Positions 18,289 through 26,662 of a stretch of DNA of 64,000 bases are shown here, piece by piece (position 1 is the first letter of the stretch; each line of letters opens with the position of its first letter). The notes beneath the pieces were generated by a model, which did not search any database, had not been told where the DNA came from, and saw nothing but the letters and a program-made list of their open reading frames with translations. This stretch comes from Terriglobus roseus (GTDB taxonomy: Bacteria; Acidobacteriota; Terriglobia; Terriglobales; Acidobacteriaceae). The position numbers and the translations under genes were made by a program. The stretch spans positions 2,604,001 to 2,668,000 of the forward strand of contig NZ_FNSD01000001.1 in NCBI RefSeq assembly GCF_900105625.1, read 5' to 3'.

Positions 18289-19449
18289 ATGAGTTCCTCT
18301 CCAATACAGGTTGCGGTGGTGGGTGCAGGCGCCTTCGGGCGCAACCATCTTCGCGTCTACCGCGCGCTTGAGGCATCGGGCATTCATCTTGCTGCCTGTG
18401 TCGACCCAAGTGAAGCGGCACGCTCTGCGATCGGCGCGGAATACGGCATCCCCGTCTTCGCTTCCATCGAAGAGCTGCTTGCCGCAGGGCTGCCCATCAC
18501 GGCGGCCAGTGTCTGTACACCGACGGTGTTCCACGCCGACGCAGCAATCCGATTGATGGCCGCCGGGATCGATGTACTCATTGAGAAGCCGATTGCCGGT
18601 ACGCTCGCCGAAGCCGACGCGATCCTCTCGACCGCGAAGCAGTATGGGCGCGTCGTCCAGATAGGCCATCTCGAACGCTTCAACCCGGCCGTGACGGCTG
18701 CCGTGCCTCTGCTGAACCGGCCCATGTTCTTTGAGAGCCACCGGTTAAGCATCTTCACGCCGCGCTCTCTGGACGTGGATGTGGTGCTGGACCTGATGAT
18801 CCACGACCTGGATGTGGTGCTGACCATGGCTGCATCGCCCGTGCGGGAAGTACGCGCCGTGGGCCTGCCGGTGCTCTCCCAAAAGACCGACATCGCGAAC
18901 GTCCGCGTTGAATTCGAGAGTGGCGCCGTGGCGAACTTCACCGCCAGCCGCATCAGCACGGAACGCGTGCGCAAGCTGCGTTTCTTCCAGCCGCATCAAT
19001 ACCTTTCGCTCGACTTCGCGCGGCAGGACCTGCTGATGATCGACGTGACCGCCGCAGCATCGCTGACACCCGCTCAGATGCAGGCGCTCTTCGCAGGCGG
19101 CGCCGGCATCACCGCCAGCGAAACGCACTCAAACGAAGAGGTGGAAGCGCACCTCGCACAATTACGCGCAGCCAAGGGAAGTGCAGCCTCCGACTCGCCC
19201 ATCGCAGCCGACCTGGCCGCTCGAAGTGGTCTGGCCGCCGCAGCCGCTCACCCCTCAGCAGGTCTCTCGCTCCGCAAGGTACCCACCGAGCCGGGCGAGC
19301 CGCTGCGACTGGAGATCGAATCCTTCCTCGAAGCCGTCCGCACACGCTCCACACCACGCGTCAGCGCCGAAAACGGCCGCGCCGCATTGGCGCTGGCGCT
19401 GGAGATCAACGCCGCGATCGCAGCGCACGCAGAACACGCCGGGCTATAA
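18289..19449 (+). CDS. Gfo/Idh/MocA family oxidoreductase
   Basis: The 386-residue enzyme has the N-terminal Rossmann fold with VAVVGAGAFGRNHLRVY (NAD(P)-binding GxGxxG), the family EKP motif in IEKPIAGTL (about residue 97), and the C-terminal alpha/beta domain with DLMIHDLDVVL carrying the His-Asp pair. Members oxidise or reduce sugars and sugar nucleotides. In some lipid A pathways such enzymes act on UDP-GlcNAc, but no partner aminotransferase is next to it here, so the substrate is open. No signal peptide is present. Confidence 0.9.
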   Translation: MSSSPIQVAVVGAGAFGRNHLRVYRALEASGIHLAACVDPSEAARSAIGAEYGIPVFASIEELLAAGLPITAASVCTPTVFHADAAIRLMAAGIDVLIEKPIAGTLAEADAILSTAKQYGRVVQIGHLERFNPAVTAAVPLLNRPMFFESHRLSIFTPRSLDVDVVLDLMIHDLDVVLTMAASPVREVRAVGLPVLSQKTDIANVRVEFESGAVANFTASRISTERVRKLRFFQPHQYLSLDFARQDLLMIDVTAAASLTPAQMQALFAGGAGITASETHSNEEVEAHLAQLRAAKGSAASDSPIAADLAARSGLAAAAAHPSAGLSLRKVPTEPGEPLRLEIESFLEAVRTRSTPRVSAENGRAALALALEINAAIAAHAEHAGL

Positions 19450-19458
19450 AAGCCACGA

Positions 19459-19541
19459 CCCGTCCCAGTATCGTCATCCTGAGCGAAGCGCAGCGTAGGA
19501 CCCGCATTCCGCTCGCAGTGGCGAAAATACTCGGGGACGGG
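19459..19541. repeat. intergenic palindromic repeat (type B, TCATCCTGAGCG)
   Basis: CCCGTCCC at 19459-19466 pairs with GGGACGGG at 19534-19541. The arms enclose GTCATCCTGAGCG (19473-19485) and GGACCCGCATTC. The same core words recur near 40419, so this is a dispersed repeat in the gap between the oxidoreductase and ruvA. Confidence 0.65.
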
Positions 19542-19597
19542 CCCCGTTCCGACTTCGCCCAGGAGGACAAAGCCATGGCAAGTGAATAAGAAGCCGA

Positions 19598-20212
19598 CTA
19601 CCGGATGGCGGCCATGCTGTAGCGGAACAACTGATCGAAATCCGTCCGGATGGTGAGCTCGGTCGTCTCGTGCTTTGCGATGGCCGTTTCGATCGCTTTC
19701 TGCGCGGACTCGCGCTTGTAACCGAGATTCGTCAATGCGGAGAGAACGTCGTCAATGACCGGACCACCGTGGAAGCCGGTTGCGCTTTGGATCGGCACGG
19801 CGCTTGAGAGGTCGTCGAGCTTGTCCTTCAACTCCAGCACGACGCGCTCCGCTGTCTTCTTGCCAATGCCGGGTATCTTCGTCAGCGTCGCGTGATCGCC
19901 GCCGCGAATCGCTGCGACCAGCGATGCCGCGGAGAGGCCGCTGAGCACCGTGATGCCGAGCTTCGGGCCGATACCGCTCACCGTAATCAACCGCTCGAAC
20001 AAACGCTTCTCATCGCGATCGAGGAAGCCGAAGAGCGCAATCGCATCCTCGCGCACCTGCGTGTTGATATGCAGCGAAATCTCCGCGCCCTCCGCCGGCA
20101 GCGACGAGTAGGTAGGGATCGTAATGGCAACGTCATAACCCACACCGCCGCAGTCGACGATGGCCTGGTTGGGGGATTTGCTGAGAAGACGTCCGCGAAG
20201 ATGAGCGATCAT
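19598..20212 (-). CDS. ruvA: Holliday junction DNA helicase subunit RuvA
   Basis: RuvA binds four-way junctions and loads the RuvB motor for branch migration. The 204-residue protein has the OB fold at the start (MIAHLRGRLLSKSPNQAIVDCGGVGYDV), two helix-hairpin-helix motifs (SGIGPKLGITVLSGL and IPGIGKKTAERVVLELKDKL), and the C-terminal RuvB-binding three-helix domain (SALTNLGYKRESAQKAIETAI). Neither ruvB nor ruvC is in the window. Confidence 0.97.
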   Translation of the reverse strand: MIAHLRGRLLSKSPNQAIVDCGGVGYDVAITIPTYSSLPAEGAEISLHINTQVREDAIALFGFLDRDEKRLFERLITVSGIGPKLGITVLSGLSAASLVAAIRGGDHATLTKIPGIGKKTAERVVLELKDKLDDLSSAVPIQSATGFHGGPVIDDVLSALTNLGYKRESAQKAIETAIAKHETTELTIRTDFDQLFRYSMAAIR

Positions 20213-20251
20213 GCTGTGGCTGATTGTAGAGCGTCAGGGTCATGCTGATGC

Positions 20252-20464
20252 CATGAGCGAGATTGTCTTCAACGTGCATCAGGAAGAGGACCGGGGGATA
20301 CTGGACCCGCGCCGAGAACCTTGCGCTTCATACCTAGTGAGACACGTGGGAAGAACTCTGCGACAACGTATTAGAAGTCGTGCAGCTACACCATCGGCGA
20401 GCCCAAACCCTCTAAGGTGCGACTGCACCTGGTACACGATCAGGAACTGCAGCTTGTCGCCTAG
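20252..20464 (+). pseudogene. decayed HicB-like antitoxin gene
   Basis: Reading from ATG 20252 gives MSEIVFNVHQEED. A one-base shift then restores GGYWTRAENLALHT, two consecutive stops (TAG TGA), then DTWEELCDNVLEVVQLHHRRAQTL and another stop. A further frame change gives PSKVRLHLVHDQELQLVA. Joined, these match the HicB/DUF1902 pattern of a partial RNase-H fold followed by DTWEEL...NV.E.V. No HicA toxin is seen next to it. The gene is therefore dead, with two frameshifts and internal stops. Its end overlaps the 3' end of the gene at 20461. Confidence 0.72.
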
Positions 20465-21297
20465 CGGCGGCGGTAGAGGATCTGGAACTTGTACCCATCG
20501 TTCGCTGGGAACAGGCGATTGACTGTCTTCAGGCGCTCGGCCAAAGCGGGCGCGGCCAGCAGCGGGTATTCGCGTTCGCGCAGGTCGGCGTAGTCAAAGT
20601 CGAGGTACAAACTGAGCAGGTAGATTGCCAACGCATCGGAGAATGCCGCCGCGTGGAAGTCTGTCCGTGCCTTTTCATCGATCTTGCCGGTTGCCTGCTG
20701 CGATTGGGTCTGGGTGCCGGCCCCGGCGGGGCGCTGCCCCATTGCTGCCGCACGATCTTCCCAGGCATCCATGCTGGTCTCCCCGCGAATATTGGCGACG
20801 GCCTGTTGCCAGGCCAGCTCCGCAAAGGCTGCGGGCGTTCCCACAGTGTCCACGAAGTTGTGCGCGACATTGATAAAGAACTCAAACGCCAGGGCGAAGC
20901 GGTCGCTATGCAGGCGGCTGCTCAGAAAGACGTACTCCTCGCCCGCGATGCGTGCATTACGGTGGCAGATGGCCTTGTCGGCCAGCGCCGCGCTGTAGGC
21001 CGGTGCGATCAGCGTCACATCGGAGACAGGGAACGGCGCAACGGGCGCGGAATCCTCCCCGGCCAGCCTGGCACCCGAGAGTGCCAGCGGAACGAAGAAG
21101 TACACGTGCTTTGACAGACCCTGCGCGATCGAAACCGGGACCGCATTTACCAGGCGTGTGATCTCGGCGGGCGACGTCGTGGGCGAATCCAGCCGGCCCA
21201 GCGTTGCGTAACGAACACCATTGGCTGCAGTGGCCGCGGTCGCCTGCTCGGCAGCCTCTTCCGGCGTCAGTAGATCGGTCGTAAGGGCTTCTGGCAT
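20461..21297 (-). CDS. hypothetical protein (278 aa)
   Basis: This long frame encodes a soluble protein without signal peptide or membrane helices. It has Ala-rich helices (TPEEAAEQATAATAA), a segment FALAFEFFINVAHNFVDTVG, a Gln/Gly-rich stretch near residue 195 (GAGTQTQSQQATGK) and a terminal NRLFPANDGYKFQIL. No family is recognised. Codon use and length support a real gene. It is divergent from the small membrane protein at 21406. Confidence 0.72.
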   Translation of the reverse strand: MPEALTTDLLTPEEAAEQATAATAANGVRYATLGRLDSPTTSPAEITRLVNAVPVSIAQGLSKHVYFFVPLALSGARLAGEDSAPVAPFPVSDVTLIAPAYSAALADKAICHRNARIAGEEYVFLSSRLHSDRFALAFEFFINVAHNFVDTVGTPAAFAELAWQQAVANIRGETSMDAWEDRAAAMGQRPAGAGTQTQSQQATGKIDEKARTDFHAAAFSDALAIYLLSLYLDFDYADLREREYPLLAAPALAERLKTVNRLFPANDGYKFQILYRRR

Positions 21298-21405
21298 CAG
21301 CAGGTATTCTAACGGTGTGGCGCGCCCACACGCGAGGTTCGCGCAACATGGCGGGAATCACGCAACGACTTCCGTACGACGCGCGACAGAAGAAAGCTGA
21401 GAGCC

Positions 21406-21720
21406 ATGGCCAACACCGCAAAGAATCGCCCAACATACGCTCCCGACTACACCGGGGCCCGATTTTTCGGCGCACCCGTGGGTGACTTCTCCATCTTTCA
21501 AACGCTGCTGCTGACCCTCGCCTGTGGCGTCGCATCGTTCTTCCTGGCGACCTTCCTCGCCATTATGGGCATGCTGGTGATGACGATGGCGGGGCACAAG
21601 CCGGACTTTTCGCTGGCGTACCGCTGGTTCGGCTTGCCGGTCGGCATCGTCGTGCTGGTTGCGGCCGCATGCTACTTGGGATCTTTACTGGTCCGCAGGA
21701 TTCGCCGCCAGGGCGCGTAG
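21406..21720 (+). CDS. small membrane protein (104 aa, two TM helices)
   Basis: Two hydrophobic helices are clear: FQTLLLTLACGVASFFLATFL (about residues 32-57, running on through a Met/Gly-rich end) and GLPVGIVVLVAAACYLGSLL (about 76-96). A short loop and a basic C-terminus (VRRIRRQGA) follow, so both termini are probably cytosolic. It lies 21 bp upstream of the MFS transporter gene on the same strand. No family is recognised. Confidence 0.72.
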   Translation: MANTAKNRPTYAPDYTGARFFGAPVGDFSIFQTLLLTLACGVASFFLATFLAIMGMLVMTMAGHKPDFSLAYRWFGLPVGIVVLVAAACYLGSLLVRRIRRQGA

Positions 21721-21741
21721 TCCTCCTCTACACTGGCCTTC

Positions 21742-23049
21742 ATGGCTGACCGACCCCTCTCACAGCAGCACGCGCCCTCCGACCCCTATCGCTGGACAAT
21801 CGGTCTGCTGCTGGGCATCGGTGTGTTGGTCAACTACTTTGACCGCGTCAACCTGTCCGTCTCGCATGACGCCCTGGTGGGTAGCTTCGGCATTACGCCG
21901 CAGGTCTTCGGGCAGCTCTCAGCCGCATACTCGTGGACCTATGCCGCCTGCCAGTTGCCGACCGGCGTGATCCTCGATGCCTTCGGCGTTCGCAAGGTCA
22001 CCATTACATCGGTCTTCATCTGGGGCATCGCTTCGATCGCTGCAGCCTTCGCCCCGGGAGTCGTGCTGTTCTTCCTGGCGCGACTGCTGCTCGGCATCGG
22101 CGAAGCGCCAACCTTCCCTGCCAATGCCAAGGCAGTTGGCGCGTGGTTTCCGTCGCACGAACGGTCGCTGGCCACGGCCATGTTCGACAGCTCTGCGAAA
22201 CTGGCTAACGCCATCGGCGTTCCCCTGCTGGGTCTGCTGCTGCTGCGCGTGGGCTGGCGATGGTCGTTCGGCTTCACGGCCATGCTGTCCTTCGCCTACA
22301 TGGGTCTGTTCGCTCTGCTGTACCGCGAGCCGGATCGTTTCTCCATGCGCAACGTCATTCGCTCTGCGGGTCCCGAAGCCGACGCGGACGCAGCGCAGAT
22401 CATTGCGCCACCAATCCCGCTGGCAAAGCTGCTGCGGCAGAAAAAGATCATCGGCGTCGCGATTGGTTCAGGCGCCTATAACTATGTCTTCTACCTGTTA
22501 CTGACGTGGCTACCCACCTACCTGTCACAGACGCTGCACATTACGCTACGGCAATCGTTTCTGTACACGGGCGCCCCGTGGCTGGTGGCCGCGCTGTGCG
22601 GCCTGCTGATTGGCGGTGTGCTGGTCGACACGCTGATCAAACGCGGCTTTGACGCCAGCAACGTCCGCCGCGCCGTGCTGATCTGCGGCACGGTCTGTGG
22701 ACTGGGCATCGTGGGTGCGGCCTTTGCGCACTCCGTGGCCTCCGCCCTCATCCCCATCACGATCGCCATCGGTGGCCTGTCCGCAGCATCGCCCGTCATC
22801 TGGAGCCTGCCTTCGCTGCTGGTTCCGAACACCAGCACCGGCAAGGTGGGCGGGATCATCAACTTTGCCAACCAGATCTCCGCCATCGTCGCGCCAATCC
22901 TGACCGGCTACACCGTGCAGAAGACTGGCAGCTATGTCTGGGCCTTTGCGATCCCCACCGTCTACATCCTGCTCGGCATACTTTCGTACATCGTCCTGGT
23001 GGGCCGAATTCAGGCGATCGACGTGCGCGAGGCACTGGTTGACGTATAG
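21742..23049 (+). CDS. MFS transporter (anion:cation symporter-type)
   Basis: The 435-residue protein has twelve predicted helices and the ACS-type start (VNYFDRVNLSVSHDALVGSFGI) followed by a first-half loop YSWTYAACQLPTGVILDAFGVRK, as in hexuronate, galactonate and glucarate carriers. The motif GIGEAPTFPANAKAVGAWFPSHERS between helices 4 and 5 is characteristic of that subfamily. The nearby SDR and zinc alcohol dehydrogenase would suit uptake and oxidation of a sugar acid, but that link is inference. Confidence 0.9.
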   Translation: MADRPLSQQHAPSDPYRWTIGLLLGIGVLVNYFDRVNLSVSHDALVGSFGITPQVFGQLSAAYSWTYAACQLPTGVILDAFGVRKVTITSVFIWGIASIAAAFAPGVVLFFLARLLLGIGEAPTFPANAKAVGAWFPSHERSLATAMFDSSAKLANAIGVPLLGLLLLRVGWRWSFGFTAMLSFAYMGLFALLYREPDRFSMRNVIRSAGPEADADAAQIIAPPIPLAKLLRQKKIIGVAIGSGAYNYVFYLLLTWLPTYLSQTLHITLRQSFLYTGAPWLVAALCGLLIGGVLVDTLIKRGFDASNVRRAVLICGTVCGLGIVGAAFAHSVASALIPITIAIGGLSAASPVIWSLPSLLVPNTSTGKVGGIINFANQISAIVAPILTGYTVQKTGSYVWAFAIPTVYILLGILSYIVLVGRIQAIDVREALVDV

Positions 23050-23189
23050 CCCACTAAAGCTCGGACTGCACGCCTGCTGGCGCGTACTTTTCCACCGAAT
23101 GATTTGTTCTTCTGTTGGCTAACGGGAGGAGGGCGGGCGACCTTGCTTCCGAAAATGGCTCCTGAAGCGTTCTGCTGCCGGAGCTTTGT

Positions 23190-23345
23190 ATGAGTTATTC
23201 GCCACGCATTACCGAGATAGAACTTCTTGACGACCGGGTTCTCGTGATCTTCGAACCGGAAATCGCCGCCGTGCTGACAAAGGAAGACCTGCACGAACTC
23301 GCAGTCCATAAGAACGCGTTCGTGCAGCCTGAAGATTTGGACTGA
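23190..23345 (+). CDS. small hypothetical protein (51 aa)
   Basis: This short frame encodes MSYSPRITEIELLDDRVL followed by an alternating strand and a helix (TKEDLHELAVHKNAFV). GGAG stands six bases before the ATG, which decides the start. The acidic, strand-helix pattern looks like a small folded protein. No family is recognised. It ends 22 bp before the convergent SDR gene. Confidence 0.6.
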   Translation: MSYSPRITEIELLDDRVLVIFEPEIAAVLTKEDLHELAVHKNAFVQPEDLD

Positions 23346-23367
23346 TCCAGAATCCGTTGTCGTGCAT

Positions 23368-24156
23368 TTACTTCTTCAGGATGGCCCGCGTCGATCCGAC
23401 CGTCACACCGCCGTCGATGAGCATGGTCTGGCCCGTCATGTACCGCGATGCCTCGCTGGCCAGGAAGACCACGGCGCCGTCCAGATCGTTTGGCGCGCCC
23501 GGCCGCTTCATGGGGATGCGCTCCACCAGGTAATCGACCCAGCCCGCGTCCTCGTACATCACGGCGTTCTGCGCGGTCTTGAACCAGCCTGGTGCAAGAA
23601 CGTTGACCGTGATGCCGTGCTGTCCCCAGTCATCGGCCAGCGACATCGTCAGTTGCTTGATGCCGCCGCGACTCGCGCCGTACGGCCCCAGGCCCGCAAA
23701 GCCGCGCACGCTGGTCACCGACCCCACGTTAATGATGCGGCCATACCCGCGCCCGATCATGTGCCGTGCAATGCCCTGGGCAACGAAGAAGGCACCACGC
23801 AGATTCGTGTCGAGGATGGCATTCCAGTCCTCCCACGTAACTTCCAACGCAGGCTTTCGGATGTTCATCCCCGCGTTGTTCACCAGGATGTCGACCTTGC
23901 CGAAGAGCGTCGGCGCTGCGTCTGCAAAGGCGTTGATGCTGGCCTGGTCACGTACATCGAGGGTCAGTGCCTTCGCTTCAATACTCATCGCGGCGAGCTC
24001 GGCGATGAAGGCATCGCAATCGCCGGCCTTGCGGCTGGTGACGATCAGCTTCGCACCGGCGCGGCCAAGCGCCTTTGAAAAGTACTGCCCAAGCCCGCGC
24101 GATGCGCCGGTAACAATGGCCACCTGGCCCGTCAGGTCGAAGAGATTTTCTGCCAT
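23368..24156 (-). CDS. SDR family oxidoreductase with Arg in the catalytic YxxxK
   Basis: The 262-residue classical short-chain dehydrogenase has TGASRGLGQ (cofactor loop, about residues 16-24), NNAG (about 93-96), N118 and S146. The catalytic tyrosine motif reads YGASR (Y159, R163), so the usual Lys is Arg; a Lys sits at 167. The C-terminal PGWFKTAQN and LIDGG are typical of gluconate 5-dehydrogenase-like enzymes. The start at 24156 is set by the GGGAG six bases upstream. Some relatives may share the Arg, so activity cannot be excluded. Confidence 0.9.
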   Translation of the reverse strand: MAENLFDLTGQVAIVTGASRGLGQYFSKALGRAGAKLIVTSRKAGDCDAFIAELAAMSIEAKALTLDVRDQASINAFADAAPTLFGKVDILVNNAGMNIRKPALEVTWEDWNAILDTNLRGAFFVAQGIARHMIGRGYGRIINVGSVTSVRGFAGLGPYGASRGGIKQLTMSLADDWGQHGITVNVLAPGWFKTAQNAVMYEDAGWVDYLVERIPMKRPGAPNDLDGAVVFLASEASRYMTGQTMLIDGGVTVGSTRAILKK

Positions 24157-24410
24157 GACACTCCCTGCATTCTTGAACATCCTCTCACTCTGCCGCATGG
24201 CGAAGTGGATGGCGTGTGAAACAACTTTCGATCGCTCAACGCTCCGGTGGGGGTAGGTCGAGAATTCGCCAAAACTGAATAAAAAAAGTTGAACTGCGGG
24301 CAAAGCCATGCGTATTAGAAGGTGCAGAAGCTCGCACTCAGCTTTGCGCCGGCCGTTCCGGCCTTCGACAGGACAGGAAAAAAATCATCGCGAATCGCGA
24401 AAGGGAACCC

Positions 24411-25412
24411 ATGTTTCCAAACCGTTCGTTGCTTCCTTTCTATCGTCACACGGTCACCGCTCAGTGTCTGCTGACCGTCGCCTTTCTTCTTCTTACCCGA
24501 TCGACATCCGCGCAAGTGACGCCGAACTACGGCGGCAACGCTCACCAGCCCTACCTGGATCTGCTCCACAGGACACAAACGGAAAATGCTGCGCCGGCCA
24601 GGCTTGGCTATGCCTGGGCCTTACTCGCCTCTTCGTACCAACGCAGCGGCGAAATCGAAGCCGCTCTGCGTGCTTACGGACAGGCGCTGCCGCTGCTCGC
24701 GAAGAGTGTCGACTCCCGGGTCAACTATGCAACGGCGCTCGACAACCTTGGTGAGGTCTATATCGAAACCGGGGACTTGAAAGATGCGGAGCGTGTGCGC
24801 CAGAAAGCATTCGCGATTCGATCCGAGATCGGAAACCCGGTCGACCTGGCTCGCAGTCACGAGCACCTCGCAGAGATCCTGCTTGCGGAGCATCGCTACA
24901 AAGCGGCCCAGGAAGATGCGGAAGCTGCCAAGGTGATCCTGACCAGCTCAAGGGAGCCTGCGTACAGCGGGGAACTTCAGGTGTCCCAGAAACCCGGCAA
25001 CACACTTGTAGCCGCTTACATCACCCTGACATTCGCTCAGTGCAAGCAGTCCGCATTTGCCGCATGCATGCGTTCGGCCGAGATGGCGGACCAGCTCGTG
25101 ACTCGCGACTTCGCGCCGGAGTCACTGGAGCGAGCGCACGCGGATGTTGCGCTTGGATTTGCAACGTGGAAGAACGGCGATACCGAAGCAGCAGACCGGA
25201 AGTTCCAGACCGGCCTGGACAGGATGAAAACTGCGCTGGGGGAAACGCATCCCGTCGTCATCACGTCCATGACCCTGTATCGCGATTTCTTGAAAGAAAC
25301 CCACCAAGGTGCGCGCGCAGATCTGATGAGCCGCTCGATTGAAAGCGCGCGCGCATTCCGCATGAAAGAGAATTGCGCGAGGTGCATCCTCACCATAGCC
25401 GCGCTGCCTTAA
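24411..25412 (+). CDS. exported TPR-repeat protein
   Basis: The 333-residue protein begins with a signal peptide (hydrophobic CLLTVAFLLLTRSTSAQ, cleavage about residue 35). It then has several TPR-like helical pairs: ALLASSYQRSGEIEAALRAY, TALDNLGEVYIETGDLKDAE and SHEHLAEILLAEHRYKAAQ. Such proteins scaffold complexes. The ATG at 24411 follows AAGGGAAC. No neighbouring operon partner is apparent, and the binding partner is unknown. Confidence 0.8.
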   Translation: MFPNRSLLPFYRHTVTAQCLLTVAFLLLTRSTSAQVTPNYGGNAHQPYLDLLHRTQTENAAPARLGYAWALLASSYQRSGEIEAALRAYGQALPLLAKSVDSRVNYATALDNLGEVYIETGDLKDAERVRQKAFAIRSEIGNPVDLARSHEHLAEILLAEHRYKAAQEDAEAAKVILTSSREPAYSGELQVSQKPGNTLVAAYITLTFAQCKQSAFAACMRSAEMADQLVTRDFAPESLERAHADVALGFATWKNGDTEAADRKFQTGLDRMKTALGETHPVVITSMTLYRDFLKETHQGARADLMSRSIESARAFRMKENCARCILTIAALP

Positions 25413-25479
25413 CGCCAGCCCGATGTAAGTGGCAGAGCTCCAAGACGACGCGTCTGCCACTGACTCACGTGCGTCGCGC

Positions 25480-26517
25480 TCAGGCGCCCGGTGTAACGAC
25501 CACCTTCAGCAGTCCATCTTCACGGCCATGCAACCGGCTGAAATATCCAGCAGCCTCGTCCAGTGTCGACACGGCCGAGATCAGCGGCTTCACCGTGATG
25601 GCGCCACTCGCCATCAGCCGAATTGCTTCGGGATACTCGCCTGCTGAACCACACGAACCCTGCAGTCGGATTTCGCGTGTGACCACGCGTTGCAGAGGCA
25701 GCGGGACCTCTGGCTGAATGTTCCCAATCAGCGTCACGGTACCGCCGCGCTTCACACACTCGATGGACGCAACAACAGTCTCCGCGCGACCGACCGCTTC
25801 CAGGACCACATCCACTCCGCGCCCATTCGTACGCTTCAGGATCTCTGCAACCAGTTCACTGCCACTGAGGTGCAGCGTGTCAGGGATGCCAACATCCTTC
25901 GCCATCTCCAGGCGTGCTGCATCGACGTCCGCAATCATCACGGAGCTGCATCCTGCCGCACGCGCGGCCTGCGCGGTCAGCAGACCGATCATGCCCGCAC
26001 CGATCACCAGCGCGGATTCGCCGCCCTTCATCTGCGTGACATTCACACCATGCAGAGCGATGGAAACCGCCTCAAGCATCGCGGCTTCGGTGAAATTGAA
26101 GTCATCCGGAAGACGGTAGAGGATGCGAGCCGGCACACTGACCAGCTCCGCAAAGGCGCCGTGACGGCGATAGTCACCCGGCGAAACGCCCACAACCTGC
26201 CGCGAGTCGCACAGGTTCACCAGTCCCTCGGCACAGAAGGCGCACGCACCACAGTAGACCGTCGAATCGAACGTGACGCGATCGCCAGGCTTCCAGTCCT
26301 TCACCTCAGCGCCAACCTTCGCGATCGTACCCGCAGCCTCATGACCCATGATGATCGGCGGAATGCGACGGCCACTGCTGCCGTCATAACCGTGCACATC
26401 ACTGCCACAGATGCCACACGCGGCCACGCGAATCAACACCTCGTCCGGCCCGCATGCAGGCTCCGGAACATCTACGACTTCCAGGTGCGAATACTCTTCG
26501 AGCATCAACGCTTTCAT
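25480..26517 (-). CDS. zinc-dependent medium-chain alcohol/polyol dehydrogenase
   Basis: The 345-residue MDR enzyme has the catalytic zinc site CGICGSDVHGYDG and GHEAAGTIAKVG, the structural zinc cluster CGACAFCAEGLVNLC (four Cys), and the NAD-binding GAGMIGLLTAQAA (about residue 172). The layout matches galactitol-1-phosphate 5-dehydrogenase, sorbitol dehydrogenase and threonine 3-dehydrogenase relatives. The true substrate is unclear. It is convergent with the TPR gene and about 145 bp divergent from the lactamase-like gene. Confidence 0.9.
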   Translation of the reverse strand: MKALMLEEYSHLEVVDVPEPACGPDEVLIRVAACGICGSDVHGYDGSSGRRIPPIIMGHEAAGTIAKVGAEVKDWKPGDRVTFDSTVYCGACAFCAEGLVNLCDSRQVVGVSPGDYRRHGAFAELVSVPARILYRLPDDFNFTEAAMLEAVSIALHGVNVTQMKGGESALVIGAGMIGLLTAQAARAAGCSSVMIADVDAARLEMAKDVGIPDTLHLSGSELVAEILKRTNGRGVDVVLEAVGRAETVVASIECVKRGGTVTLIGNIQPEVPLPLQRVVTREIRLQGSCGSAGEYPEAIRLMASGAITVKPLISAVSTLDEAAGYFSRLHGREDGLLKVVVTPGA

Positions 26518-26662
26518 CCGTCATTTCCTCACGCAACCAGCTTACGCGCGGAGGCCGTTGCGCATCTAGATTCATCCTCGCGTCGATTGCACTACGCTCG
26601 CGGCAGATTGGCCGCGGCTACCGCGTACTCTTGCTGTGCAAGCTCCACCAGAAGGAATTTCC

